A stretch of DNA of 64,000 bases from DAINPP01 sp963667315 (GTDB lineage: Bacteria > Thermotogota > Thermotogae > MWEM01), in NCBI GenBank assembly GCA_963667315.1, contig OY763325.1:2728001-2792000 (forward strand). Direction: 5' to 3'. Below the pieces are notes generated by a model. It was not told the DNA's origin, ran no database searches, and saw nothing but the letters and a program-made list of their open reading frames with translations. Below, in pieces: positions 51,608 through 60,633 of the stretch; the first letter of the stretch is position 1, and every line of letters starts with the position of its first letter. Both the position numbers and the translations under genes were made by a program.

Positions 51608-52867
51608 ATGAAGAAGAATGTGATGCTCATGATTTTGATCACCCTATTTACAATTGCCGGCTTTTCGCAGGGAATGCTTGGCCTGAGAACCGTTGAGGCA
51701 ACAAAAACGGAGGATGAGGCTTCTGTTACCCTGCAACAGGAAACGACTATGAAGCTGAATATCAGAACGGTGGATCCGTTGCTTCAATCGTTCCGGGACG
51801 GGTTTGAAAATCCCGATCTTCCGGGATGGACCGCTGTAAAAATCGGTGAAAAATCATTTAAACTGCCAATTGGTTTTACTTTAAGTGTTGCCGACAACGG
51901 TGGAAATTATGATGCTGAGATCCTTGATGAGAACCGAAACCGTTTTGCACAGCTTTTTATGTATCAGATAGAAGCATACAAACTCGATGAGCTGTATATT
52001 GCGCTGATTCAGACGTTGTATGGAGAAGCGGCAACGGAAAAATCTTTCGAGGAATTTAAGGAATATGATGATGATTTGACAGTATACTTTGTGAATCAGT
52101 TGAACACAGAAGAAAATGATTATATGCCGTTGTTCTTCATCTACCGGAAAGGGAAAGATAAAGAAACCGTCAGTGAGGGAACCGCAATGTTTTTCTTTGT
52201 GGAGCCCTTTGAATATAAAACGATGGAGGATCCCACGTATATCAATCCCTGGGTGGAAGGTATTGCAGCCTCTTTGATCGATGCGATGAAAACGGCTGAA
52301 AAAGAGATACCCGTTCAGCCTGAAGGGGAGAAGTCAACGATTGCTGCTGGTGACACGGATTCTTTCGGGGCATGGGTGGCCGATTCGGTCAGGAATGCAC
52401 AATGGGTTGACGTTCCACCGGAAGGATGGGTTGAAAAGACGGCTCAGATGTTCAGGGTCTATCATCCGGCTGCTTTCAATACACAGACTTATATGACTGA
52501 TGACTTTGAATTGATGGACTTTGAGTATAACGGCGTAGCGGTATCCAAGCTCTTCGTGGGATTTTCTGCCGAGGCGCTGACTGTCAGGGATGTTCTGGAT
52601 GAGCTCTATGACACCTATCTGGCAAGTCTCGGAAGGTATACGATCGTCAGGGAAACGCCTTATCTGTCTGATGATGCCGGGTATCTGATTACTTATGAAC
52701 TCGACTTTGAGGATGCGATTAAATGCTGGGTGACGATTTCCTCGGAGAGTTATGAACCGGGATTTCTTGAAGGTGAATATATCCTTTTCCTGGGGATTGC
52801 GGATATGGGCGAAGCGGAAGCCTGGAAGGTCATTTATCATACGCTATTGATGTCTCTGGCGTTTTAA
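51608..52867 (+). CDS. Secreted protein of unknown function with two similar domains
   Basis: The 419-residue protein has a signal peptide (MKKNVMLMILITLFTIAGFSQ). Two halves, about 60-200 and 260-410, show a similar order: a Trp-rich start (LPGWTAVKIG and PPEGWVEKTA), a strand-rich core, a helix with LDELYIALIQTLY/LDELYDTYLASLG, then FVNQL/ITYELDF. The internal duplication is seen by eye, not proven. It resembles DUF1795/PsbP-type small folds but cannot be assigned. AGGAGGAG fixes the ATG. Confidence 0.7.
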   Translation: MKKNVMLMILITLFTIAGFSQGMLGLRTVEATKTEDEASVTLQQETTMKLNIRTVDPLLQSFRDGFENPDLPGWTAVKIGEKSFKLPIGFTLSVADNGGNYDAEILDENRNRFAQLFMYQIEAYKLDELYIALIQTLYGEAATEKSFEEFKEYDDDLTVYFVNQLNTEENDYMPLFFIYRKGKDKETVSEGTAMFFFVEPFEYKTMEDPTYINPWVEGIAASLIDAMKTAEKEIPVQPEGEKSTIAAGDTDSFGAWVADSVRNAQWVDVPPEGWVEKTAQMFRVYHPAAFNTQTYMTDDFELMDFEYNGVAVSKLFVGFSAEALTVRDVLDELYDTYLASLGRYTIVRETPYLSDDAGYLITYELDFEDAIKCWVTISSESYEPGFLEGEYILFLGIADMGEAEAWKVIYHTLLMSLAF

Positions 52868-52873
52868 GAAATG

Positions 52874-52901
52874 AAAAGGGTGGAAAATGTTCCACCCTTT
52901 T
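52874..52901. terminator. Bidirectional terminator
   Basis: A perfect 12-bp stem (aaaagggtggaa/ttccaccctttt) around aatg with T6 follows the secreted-protein gene. Confidence 0.88.
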
Positions 52902-52907
52902 TTACGA

Positions 52908-53417
52908 TTACTTTATTCTGCTTGCATCTTTGTAGAGGAACACAGGCACATTCGTGTAGTATTTGTAGCCAAGTTTCTGATACTGAACGAGAATTTCTAT
53001 CAGGTCCCCTTTGTTTAAAGTTCTTCCCGTATACTGGATGATAAAAACATCCCCATATTCCTGTATCCAGCCGGTTGTTTCTTTCGGCGTTTTAAGCCTG
53101 ATCACAAACCCCTGATCATCTTCGGAAAAATCCAGCACTTCCCCTGAAATCCATGTCCAGCTTCCGATATAATCGATCGGAAAGGATGCAAATTTATTGA
53201 AGTTGAAAGGGATTGTCTCCGGGTCACTGTCCGGAAGCGGTTGGGCATCACTATCGTTAAACCCTTCAAATTCAGCAGGTTGAATAACCCACTCCCACGA
53301 ACCGTCCTCTTTAAGAGAAACCACACCGTCGTAAGTGGTGCTTGCCTGAATATCGAATGCAACGAAAACTCCCGCTATACCGATTGTCAATAAAAAAAGA
53401 ATAAGAGTTTTTTTCAT
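52908..53417 (-). CDS. Small secreted protein of unknown function
   Basis: The 169-residue protein has a signal peptide (MKKTLILFLLTIGIAGVFVAFDIQA). A strand-rich segment (TTYDGVVSLKEDGSWEWVI) is followed by an acidic linker of Asp, Pro and Ser. The second half (SWTWISGEVLDFSEDD, VFIIQYTGRTLNKGDLIEI) has the look of an OB-type or tRNA-binding-like barrel. No family is recognised. GAGGTGATC just before the ATG at 53417 fixes the start. Confidence 0.7.
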   Translation of the reverse strand: MKKTLILFLLTIGIAGVFVAFDIQASTTYDGVVSLKEDGSWEWVIQPAEFEGFNDSDAQPLPDSDPETIPFNFNKFASFPIDYIGSWTWISGEVLDFSEDDQGFVIRLKTPKETTGWIQEYGDVFIIQYTGRTLNKGDLIEILVQYQKLGYKYYTNVPVFLYKDASRIK

Positions 53418-53524
53418 AATGATCACCTCTCATTCATTATACCAGTAAAATTTAAATTTTTAAATTTTATTTTCAACGGGTAATATCTTCTTTAAATCCT
53501 TCACGGTAAAATCTGAGAAACGAT

Positions 53525-53554
53525 TTGTTGTTTTATCGCTTTTTTTGGTAAAAT
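53525..53554 (+). promoter_or_regulatory. Promoter of the FAD-dependent oxidoreductase gene
   Basis: TTGTTG and TAAAAT are 18 bp apart, 42 bp before the ATG. Confidence 0.5.
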
Positions 53555-53595
53555 AAAGAAATGTTGAAAGAATAAAATATTTGGAGGGATTTTTT

Positions 53596-54906
53596 ATGAA
53601 AAAAATCGCACTCATCGGGTCAGGAACATCTGCTATTGGCTTTTTGACCAGAATGATCGAATCGGGAATCAAGCATGTACAGATTGATTGTTTTGAACAG
53701 GGAAAGGATCTGGAGAACAGAATTAAGAGTAACGATGTCATCACCGGCTTCGGTGGTGCCGGAACGTTCAGTGATGGGAAATTATCCATTTCTCCTGAAA
53801 TTGGCGGAGATATCTGTGATTTGATCGGAGAAACGCGATACGAAGGCTATATAGAGGATATTGTACAGCTCTGGACGCGTGGAAAAGAAGTGGAACGGGC
53901 AAAGATTACAGATGAAAGGATTCAGAATCTGGCACTCAATTTTAGACAGAAAAATCTCAAATTGAGGATTTCGGATTTTCTGCATATCGGAACCGATCTG
54001 CTTCAGGAAGTTTTGAAAGAAATCATGGCGGAATTTGACAAGGCATCCAATATCGTCAATTTTCACTTCAATACATTTTTCGATTTTGACACCATAGAGG
54101 ATTACGATTTTGCCATCATCGCATCGGGGCGATATGATAACAAATCTTCTAAAGAGATTCAGAAGCTGTTGAAAAGGCTGGAAATCGATTACAAAGAAAA
54201 CAAGATCGATATTGGTGTCAGATACGAAGTGCCTTGCGAGATTACAGACTGGCTCACCGATTTGCTCTATGAATTCAAGGTATTGGGATATTCCGATACG
54301 GAAGAGATCGTCAGAACATTCTGTGTCAATCCGAAGGGGTTTGTCGTTGGTGAAGGTGGGAAAGATTTCTCCCTCGTCAACGGACATTCCTTCCTCCATA
54401 AAAAATCAAGAAACACCAACTTTGCCATACTCGTCACACAGAAATTTACGGAACCGTTCAGAGACGCCTATGTCTATGGGTCAACACTCGCCATGCTGGC
54501 TAATAAACTTGCCGGAGACGGGAAAATACTCGTTCAGCGATATGGAGACTATAAACTCGGCCGGAGAACGACGGAGAGAAGGATTGAAAAAGGGTTCCTC
54601 ACACCGACGCTCAAGACGGCGAGTCCGGGAGATCTGAATCTCATCTTCCCGAGAAGAATCGCCAACTCCATCAGTCATTTTATCGAACAGATGTCAACGG
54701 TTATCACCGGGATGAACAATCCGGATAATCTGCTTTATGGAATAGAGGCCAAATTCTATTCGACAAAACCGGTCTTCACCGATCCGTTCAGACTCGGCGC
54801 GAAGAACATCTACCTCATCGGAGATGCTTCCGGCTACACGAGGGGGATCGTTCAGGCGACGATGTCCGGTGTCTATCTCGCGGATACAATTCTTGAACAG
54901 TTGTAA
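53596..54906 (+). CDS. FAD-dependent oxidoreductase (COG2509-like)
   Basis: The 436-residue protein starts with a Rossmann dinucleotide fold (KKIALIGSGTSAIGFL). It has a GFGGAGTFSDGKL segment near residue 60 and ends with IYLIGDASGYTRGIVQATMSG, the second FAD-binding motif. This order marks the COG2509 FAD-dependent dehydrogenase family, whose members are largely uncharacterised. GGAGGG precedes the ATG at 53596. The TTG at 53581 overlaps that ribosome site. It is a single gene between its own promoter and a strong terminator. Confidence 0.85.
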   Translation: MKKIALIGSGTSAIGFLTRMIESGIKHVQIDCFEQGKDLENRIKSNDVITGFGGAGTFSDGKLSISPEIGGDICDLIGETRYEGYIEDIVQLWTRGKEVERAKITDERIQNLALNFRQKNLKLRISDFLHIGTDLLQEVLKEIMAEFDKASNIVNFHFNTFFDFDTIEDYDFAIIASGRYDNKSSKEIQKLLKRLEIDYKENKIDIGVRYEVPCEITDWLTDLLYEFKVLGYSDTEEIVRTFCVNPKGFVVGEGGKDFSLVNGHSFLHKKSRNTNFAILVTQKFTEPFRDAYVYGSTLAMLANKLAGDGKILVQRYGDYKLGRRTTERRIEKGFLTPTLKTASPGDLNLIFPRRIANSISHFIEQMSTVITGMNNPDNLLYGIEAKFYSTKPVFTDPFRLGAKNIYLIGDASGYTRGIVQATMSGVYLADTILEQL

Positions 54907-54961
54907 AGGGTATGGCGGTTATCGTATATAAAGTGAAAAAAGAAGCACACAACTTTTGATG

Positions 54962-55006
54962 CAGGCTCTTCGGAAATGAAAAAACATTTCCGAAGAGCCT
55001 GTTTTT
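54962..55006 (+). terminator. Strong intrinsic terminator
   Basis: A perfect 17-bp stem (caggctcttcggaaatg and complement) around six A is followed by five T. Confidence 0.9.
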
Positions 55007-55123
55007 GATGATACTTGCAGGGGTTGAATAACTTTGACCCTTTTTTCGATTTCCCTGCCTTTTTTTAATGGTATAATGAAAGACGAGTGCTAACTTTAGC
55101 AAAGCTAATTTTAGAGGGTGATA

Positions 55124-57271
55124 GTGTTGACGTATAATGAAATGATAGAATTGATTGCATCCGAAATTGAAGTGAAGAACGAACAGGTTGAAAAGACCGT
55201 TGAGTTGCTGGATGATGATAAGACGATACCGTTTATTTCCCGTTATCGTAAAGAGCAGACCGGCGCCTTGAACGAGATTCAGATCAGAAAGATAGCCGAA
55301 CGGATTGATTATCTTCGAAGACTTCAGACGAGAAGAGAAGAGATCACGCATTCGATTGAGGAACAGGGGAAGCTGACCGATGAACTGGTTCTCAAGATTG
55401 CTGCAGCTGAAACCTTTCAGGCGGTTGAAGATATCTATCTTCCGTACAAGAAACGAAAGAAGACGCGAGCGGACAAGGCGAGAGACAAAGGGCTTGAACC
55501 CCTCAGCGTTTGGCTCAGGGAAACGTTTAAACGTGATGATGCGTATGTTGCGTCTTTTGTTAATGAGGAGCTTGAGGTTGTTTCGCCCGAAGAAGCCCTC
55601 AAAGGGGCCTTGGATATCATCCGGGAAGAAGTGGCGAATACGGCTGAAGTCAGGGATATGCTGAGGACAAATCTTCGCAACAACGCCATGCTGATCAGTG
55701 AGCAGGCGTATGGCCCCGATCCGAAGGGGATTTACAGAGACTTTTACGAGTTTAAAAGAAAATTGAAAGAGATACCGCTTTACAGGATTCTGGCACTTGA
55801 CAGGGCTGAGGCTGAGGAAGTGGTTAAAATAAAGCTGGATATGAAGTATCCACCACTGAAGCACATTATGAACATGATGGATTTCAGACCCGTTTGTGCC
55901 TATTACGATGAGCTGGATGAGACCGTTCAGGATGCCTACAAGACGCTCCTTTTTCCCTCCATCGAAAGAGAAGTTCGAAAAGAGTTTACGACTCAGGCTC
56001 AAAACAGGGCAATCACAGTATTTGCCAGAAATCTGAGAAGTATGATGCTGACAGCTCCCATCAAAAATAAACGGATACTCGGTCTTGATCCGGGATTCAG
56101 AACAGGTTGCAAGTGTGCCGTAGTAGATGAAAACGGCATCTATAAAGAATACGATGCCATTTTTCCCCATCCGCCACAACGTGCAGTGAAAGCGAGTGAG
56201 GACACACTCCTCCGTCTGATTGAAAAATACGATATCGATATTGTCTCGATTGGAAACGGGACGGCTTCCAGAGAGACGGAGGCGTTTACCGTTTCTCTGC
56301 TGGAAAGGCATCCGGAATTGAAGACATCTTATATCATCGTATCGGAAGCGGGGGCTTCGGTCTATTCAGCTTCTCAAAATGCGATTGATGAATTTCCCAC
56401 ACTTGATGTCACAACGAGGGGCGCTATCTCCATCGCAAGGAGAGTCCAGGATCCTCTGGCGGAACTCGTTAAGATTCCACCTGAATCCATTGGCGTCGGG
56501 ATGTATCAGCATGATCTGAACAAGAAAGAGCTGAACGCGACACTTGAGCGGGAGGTTGAATCTGTCGTAAACTTCGTCGGGGTTGACCTGAACAGCTCTT
56601 CACCATTCCTGTTGCAGTATATTTCGGGTTTGAATAAGAAGACGGCGTGGAATGTGATGGCGTATAAGGAAGAGAATGGTCCCTTTAAGTCGAGAGCTGA
56701 ACTGAAGAAGGTCAAAGGGATTGGACCGAAGGCTTTTGAACAGGCCGCCGGTTTCTGCAGAGTTCCGGAGTCAAAGAACCCGCTTGATAATACGATTGTT
56801 CATCCCGAACGCTACAAGGAATCTGAGGCGATTCTCAATGATTCAGGCTTTACGCTGAAAGATCTCAGACAAAACAAGGAAGCGGTTAAGAAAGCCCTTA
56901 AAGCTCAGAAGGTAGAAAAGCTCGCACAGAAACTCGATATGAATCCGATTACCGTTGACGACATCATCAAGGCATTGGTGACGGATTATCTCGACCCGAG
57001 AGATTCATACCCGCAACCAATCCTGAAGAAGGATGTCAAGAAGATTGACGATCTGAATGAGGGAATGCGCATGCAGGGAACGGTTCGAAACGTTGTCGAT
57101 TTTGGTGCCTTTGTGGATATAGGGGTTAAGGTGGATGGTCTGATTCACAGATCAAAATTCGGGAAACGTGATGCCGACCCTCTGGAAGAGACTTTTGTCG
57201 GACAGATTGTGAATACTGAGATCATTAAAGTGGATAAAGAACGTGAAAGGATTTCCCTGAAACGGGTGTAA
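55124..57271 (+). CDS. tex: Tex, RNA-binding transcription accessory protein
   Basis: The 715-residue protein has the Tex layout: N-terminal helical HTH region (KTIPFISRYRKEQTGALNE) and a YqgF-like nuclease fold (ILGLDPGFRTGCKCAVVDENG). Two helix-hairpin-helix motifs (FKSRAELKKVKGIGPKAFEQ) and a C-terminal S1 domain (GTVRNVVDFGAFVDIGVKVDGLIH) follow. Tex binds nucleic acid and affects transcription and stress tolerance. The start is uncertain among GTG 55118, GTG 55124 and TTG 55127. The AGAGGGTGAT at 55113-55122 favours the latter two. An extended -10 TGgTATAAT lies at 55069-55077. Confidence 0.95.
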   Translation: MLTYNEMIELIASEIEVKNEQVEKTVELLDDDKTIPFISRYRKEQTGALNEIQIRKIAERIDYLRRLQTRREEITHSIEEQGKLTDELVLKIAAAETFQAVEDIYLPYKKRKKTRADKARDKGLEPLSVWLRETFKRDDAYVASFVNEELEVVSPEEALKGALDIIREEVANTAEVRDMLRTNLRNNAMLISEQAYGPDPKGIYRDFYEFKRKLKEIPLYRILALDRAEAEEVVKIKLDMKYPPLKHIMNMMDFRPVCAYYDELDETVQDAYKTLLFPSIEREVRKEFTTQAQNRAITVFARNLRSMMLTAPIKNKRILGLDPGFRTGCKCAVVDENGIYKEYDAIFPHPPQRAVKASEDTLLRLIEKYDIDIVSIGNGTASRETEAFTVSLLERHPELKTSYIIVSEAGASVYSASQNAIDEFPTLDVTTRGAISIARRVQDPLAELVKIPPESIGVGMYQHDLNKKELNATLEREVESVVNFVGVDLNSSSPFLLQYISGLNKKTAWNVMAYKEENGPFKSRAELKKVKGIGPKAFEQAAGFCRVPESKNPLDNTIVHPERYKESEAILNDSGFTLKDLRQNKEAVKKALKAQKVEKLAQKLDMNPITVDDIIKALVTDYLDPRDSYPQPILKKDVKKIDDLNEGMRMQGTVRNVVDFGAFVDIGVKVDGLIHRSKFGKRDADPLEETFVGQIVNTEIIKVDKERERISLKRV

Positions 57272-57297
57272 ATTAATTTTTTAAAATACTTACAAAA

Positions 57298-57334
57298 CAA
57301 TAAAAATCCCCTCACCAGGAGGGGATTTTTATTG
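57298..57334. terminator. Bidirectional terminator between tex and pyrG
   Basis: A perfect 16-bp stem (caataaaaatcccctc and complement) around accag carries A5 and T5 runs. Confidence 0.9.
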
Positions 57335-57337
57335 GGA

Positions 57338-58903
57338 TTATTTCTTTTCCTGTGCCGCCTTTATGAGTTCAACAAAGAGCGGATGCGGTGCACCCACTTT
57401 AGAACCGTATTCAGGATGATACTGAATACCAACAAAGAACGGATGATCCTCTATTTCGACCGCTTCAACAAAATCGGCCTTTGAGCTGACCTTGAATCCG
57501 CAATCGTTTTTGTCAAAAAATTCTTGACACAATTCGAAGTTGACTTCGTACCGGTGTCTGTGTCTTTCCATAATTTCAGATTGTCCGCTATAGACTTCCT
57601 TGAGTTTCGTCCCATCAAAAATGGGTGTTTTTTGTGCGCCGAGTCTCATGGTGCCGCCCATATGAAGGATCTCTTTCTGCTCTGCCATCATATCGATGAC
57701 CGGATACGATGTTTCCGGATCAAATTCCGTTGAATTTGCTTCTTTTATGCCGGCACAATTTCTGGCAAACTCTATTACCATCAGCTGCATACCAAGACAG
57801 ATACCGAGAATGGGGATTTTATTTTCCCTTGCAAATTTAATGGCTTTGAGTTTTCCCTCGATTCCCCTTTTACCAAATCCTCCGGGGATGATCAGCGCAT
57901 CGTATTGACCGAGTACATCTTCTATTTCAGCCTCGCCCAGATCTTCAAGCTCCTGTGCGTCAATCATTTCAGGTTTTTCAGCACCCGAAAGGAAGATGGA
58001 TTCGTTGATGCTTTTATAAGCGTCATCCGTTCCGAGATATTTTCCGACCATCCCAATCTTCAACGGCAGGAATGATTTTGGGACATCCCAATTGAATGAA
58101 TCGGTTATGTTGAGATCCAGTTTTTCCGCTATCAGATGATGGAATTTCATGTTGAAGAGATTTTGCGGCATTTCGTAAACATTTTTGATATCCGGGAGGT
58201 TGACGACCATTTCGGGACTAACTCCTGCAAACAGGGCGATTTTCCTTCTTTCGGTGGAGCTGATTGGCATCTCACTCCTTGCGGCAATTATATCGGGCTG
58301 AATACCGATTCGTCTCAGAAGTTGAACAGATTGCTGTGTCGGTTTTGTCTTAAATTCATTTGTCGTTCTCAGGAAAGGGACAAAAGTGGTGTGGATGAAC
58401 ATGAAGTTATCCCTGCCCGTTTCGAGAAAGAGTTCCCGAATGGCTTCGAGGAATATCTCCCCTTCTATATCTCCGACTGTTCCGCCTATCTCGATAATCA
58501 AAAGATCTGATTTGACAGACTTTAATCTTTCTTTGATCTCTGAAGTGACATGAGGAACCATCTGAACGGTTGATCCAAGGTATTTTCCCGCTCTCTCTTT
58601 TTCGATGACGGATGAATAAATTTGTCCGGCGGTGATGTTGTTTTCCTTTCTGACATTGATTCCCATGAATCTTTCATAATGACCGAGATCCAAATCGGCT
58701 TCGTATCCGTCTTCTGTAACGTAAACCTCCCCATGCTGGTTTGGGTTCATCGTTCCGGCGTCTACGTTAAGATACGGATCCATCTTGACACTTCGGATGT
58801 CAACTCCTGATTCTTTTAAAAGTCTTCCGGCAGAAGCGGCCAGTACACCTTTTCCGATACCGCTGATGACTCCTCCTGTTACCACTATATACTTTTTTGG
58901 CAT
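57338..58903 (-). CDS. pyrG: CTP synthase
   Basis: The 521-residue enzyme makes CTP from UTP, ATP and glutamine. Its synthetase domain starts KKYIVVTGGVISGIGKG and contains the GTMNPNQHGEVYVTEDGYEAD loop. The glutaminase domain has the nucleophile Cys in ILGICLGMQLM and the His-Glu pair in QYHPEYGSKVGAPHP. Residues such as YLGTDDAYKSI, EANSTEFDP and GGTMRLGAQK read very close to Thermotoga PyrG as I remember it. The ATG at 58903 has GGGAGG upstream. The 35-base leader lacks the initial G-run attenuation elements known from Bacillus. Confidence 0.97.
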   Translation of the reverse strand: MPKKYIVVTGGVISGIGKGVLAASAGRLLKESGVDIRSVKMDPYLNVDAGTMNPNQHGEVYVTEDGYEADLDLGHYERFMGINVRKENNITAGQIYSSVIEKERAGKYLGSTVQMVPHVTSEIKERLKSVKSDLLIIEIGGTVGDIEGEIFLEAIRELFLETGRDNFMFIHTTFVPFLRTTNEFKTKPTQQSVQLLRRIGIQPDIIAARSEMPISSTERRKIALFAGVSPEMVVNLPDIKNVYEMPQNLFNMKFHHLIAEKLDLNITDSFNWDVPKSFLPLKIGMVGKYLGTDDAYKSINESIFLSGAEKPEMIDAQELEDLGEAEIEDVLGQYDALIIPGGFGKRGIEGKLKAIKFARENKIPILGICLGMQLMVIEFARNCAGIKEANSTEFDPETSYPVIDMMAEQKEILHMGGTMRLGAQKTPIFDGTKLKEVYSGQSEIMERHRHRYEVNFELCQEFFDKNDCGFKVSSKADFVEAVEIEDHPFFVGIQYHPEYGSKVGAPHPLFVELIKAAQEKK

Positions 58904-58944
58904 GTTAATCCTCCCGTGTAAATTATCTTCTCTCACGGGAATTT

Positions 58945-58950
58945 ATTATA
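58945..58950 (-). promoter_or_regulatory. Extended -10 box of pyrG
   Basis: On the minus strand TGcTATAAT lies about 42 bp before the ATG. A -35 box is not obvious, though TTGACA stands 11 bp upstream. Confidence 0.55.
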
Positions 58951-59219
58951 GCATATCCTTGTGTCAATTTGATTGGCTTTTTTATACCAAGTGAACGGGG
59001 AACAGTCTTGAGGAGTTGAAAATGGCTTCAGATGGAGAGGTTACATATATAGTTCGGAAAGATAAATTATTTATCATATTATGATATACATGAGAAAATA
59101 TTTAGATATATACAGATCAATAATTTGTAATGCCCATAAAAAAAGAAAATAAAGAGCATACAATTCAAGAGAAATCATATGTTAACCAAATGTTTTCAGA
59201 AATTTATATTACTTTTGTG
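58951..59219. other. AT-rich intergenic stretch
   Basis: No gene is seen on either strand. The sequence is very AT-rich with short A and T runs, leading to the strong promoter at 59220. Confidence 0.5.
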
Positions 59220-59248
59220 TTGACTTTTGCCAAAGGGTGTAGTATAAT
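59220..59248 (+). promoter_or_regulatory. Near-consensus promoter of a short non-coding transcript
   Basis: TTGACT (59220-59225) and a perfect TATAAT (59243-59248) are 17 bp apart. No start codon with a ribosome site follows before the next terminator. Confidence 0.75.
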
Positions 59249-59254
59249 AAAATC

Positions 59255-59372
59255 AGCAAAAGGCTAACACGATCTAATCTAATTAATCAAAAAGTAACCG
59301 TAGAAGAAATGCCTCCTTTTAAATAGATGATTTCTTCCCCTCAATATTAAGCCCGGTGAACGGGCTTTTCTT
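59255..59372 (+). ncRNA. Candidate small RNA (about 118 nt) with anti-Shine-Dalgarno loop
   Basis: The segment starts about seven bases after a strong promoter. It ends in a terminator (aagcccg/cgggctt around gtgaa, 59349-59367, then T-rich). No reading frame with a ribosome site is present. An internal hairpin pairs gaagaaat (59303-59310) with atttcttc (59330-59337). Its 19-nt loop exposes cctcctttt (59312-59320), complementary to AAAAGGAGG. No known RNA family is recognised, and all of this is from the sequence only. Confidence 0.5.
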
Positions 59373-59421
59373 TAGAACAATTGGAACTGATTATATAATT
59401 AAGCAATGAGTAGAGCCGTTA

Positions 59422-59449
59422 AAAACTCCCGTGAAAGCGGGAGTTTTTT
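59422..59449 (+). terminator. Second plus-strand terminator
   Basis: A perfect 10-bp stem (aaaactcccg/cgggagtttt) around six bases with six T. No gene precedes it. A weak TATAAT at about 59393 could start a very short transcript, or it acts as a back-up stop for the small RNA. Confidence 0.75.
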
Positions 59450-59497
59450 CTTGGGCATTTGAAGTGATTTTACAGGACGGTGTATGCTGTTGCCAAT

Positions 59498-59524
59498 AAA
59501 AAAGCCTCCCGTAAGGAAGGCTTT
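59498..59524 (-). terminator. Terminator of the cheW pair
   Basis: On the minus strand aaagccttcc pairs with gggaggcttt (one T-G pair) around ttac, followed by T6. Confidence 0.8.
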
Positions 59525-59539
59525 TGCATTTTTATTATT

Positions 59540-59998
59540 TTAGAAACTATCGACGATCTTATCGAGCTTAATCAGTTCCTCTGTGGTGAGAACCTTATCG
59601 ATATCGATAATCATCAGCATTCTGTCATCCATCTTTGCGATGGCGCTGATAAACGATGAAGCACTGCCTCCTGTTCGAGGTGGTTCTTCAAGCTGGTCTT
59701 GTGTGAGTGTCAGGACTTCTTTCACTTCATCAACGACGATACCGATTTTTTTGTCATCCATATAAACCACGACGATCCTGTCGTTTTCATGGGTCTCTTT
59801 CGGTCCGATCATAAACTTGACTCTTGTGTCTATTATCGGGATAACTTCGCCCCTGAGGTTTGCCACTCCCATCATGAATGAGGGAAGACCGGGTAATTTC
59901 ATTGTTTTCATCATTTCAGCGATACTGTCTATCTTCATGATATCGACAGCATAAACCTCATCGCCGACTCTGAAACTTACTACTTTTATTTCTGCCAT
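59540..59998 (-). CDS. cheW: Chemotaxis coupling protein CheW (second gene of pair)
   Basis: The 152-residue protein spans a CheW SH3-like fold: VVSFRVGDEVYAVDIMKI at the start, then MMGVANLRGEVIPIIDTRVKF and IGIVVDEVKEVLTLTQDQL. CheW links chemoreceptors with the CheA kinase at the inner face of the membrane. GGGGG precedes the ATG. It is 17 bases after a second, clearly different cheW, and no cheA or receptor gene is in the window. Confidence 0.92.
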   Translation of the reverse strand: MAEIKVVSFRVGDEVYAVDIMKIDSIAEMMKTMKLPGLPSFMMGVANLRGEVIPIIDTRVKFMIGPKETHENDRIVVVYMDDKKIGIVVDEVKEVLTLTQDQLEEPPRTGGSASSFISAIAKMDDRMLMIIDIDKVLTTEELIKLDKIVDSF

Positions 59999-60015
59999 GT
60001 CAACAGCCCCCTATC

Positions 60016-60483
60016 TTAATAAGCTTCGCATGCTTTAATTACTTCATCTATATCGAGGTATAATATGAGCCTTTTTCCCTTCTGAACGATACCTCTTACC
60101 TTGTTGTCAAATTGTTCAGAACGTGCAGCTGTGTCAACCTGTTCTTCAGTTGTCCTGACAACTTCACGAACTTCGTTGACAAAGAAGCCTATTTCCGAGC
60201 CTTCATGTTTCACGATCAGCACGTTTTCAAATTCCGATTCATCGTTATATTCAATGTTCATAAGTTTTGTCAGATCTACAACGGGAACAATTCTTCCGCG
60301 AAGATTCATAACACCTTCAATAAAAATTTTCGACTTTGGAACAGGTGTGATCTCAGATTTTTCGTTTACCAGTTCTACAAAGTCTACTTCTATACCGAAT
60401 TCCTGCTTACCGATAAGAAAACTAAGAATTTCAATAACCTGTTCTTCATGCTTTATCTCTTCGGTTTGTTTTTTTCCAGCCAT
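60016..60483 (-). CDS. cheW: Chemotaxis coupling protein CheW (first gene of pair)
   Basis: The 155-residue protein starts after a Lys/Glu-rich tail with EILSFLIGKQEFGIEVDFVE. It has EITPVPKSKIFIEGVMNLRGRIVPVVDL and IGFFVNEVREVVRTTEEQVD. The ITPVPKS...GVMNLRGRI pattern resembles Thermotoga CheW. The ATG at 60483 with GGAGG upstream is chosen. The frame open to 60528 adds residues without a ribosome site. TATAAT on the minus strand lies at 60528-60533. Two different CheW proteins in one operon suggest two receptor arrays or a tuned coupling ratio. Confidence 0.92.
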   Translation of the reverse strand: MAGKKQTEEIKHEEQVIEILSFLIGKQEFGIEVDFVELVNEKSEITPVPKSKIFIEGVMNLRGRIVPVVDLTKLMNIEYNDESEFENVLIVKHEGSEIGFFVNEVREVVRTTEEQVDTAARSEQFDNKVRGIVQKGKRLILYLDIDEVIKACEAY

Positions 60484-60633
60484 AAAAAACCTCCTTAATA
60501 TAAAGCGTTCATTAATCTCTATACCCAATTATACACTATTTTTCTTTTTATTTGAATAAAATTTGTTGTTTATTATGTGAATCGTTGAATGAAATAACAA
60601 TAATTCAGACGGAATTTGTCTTGAAATAAATGT

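Noticed and set aside
54815..56311. Long minus-strand open frame (498 codons) across the tex start
   Set aside because: It lies fully antisense to the oxidoreductase end and tex, has no ribosome site or family features, and its composition follows from tex codons.
58904..58944. G-run slippage attenuator before pyrG as in Bacillus
   Set aside because: The start region has no initial G-run and no terminator hairpin is visible in the leader.
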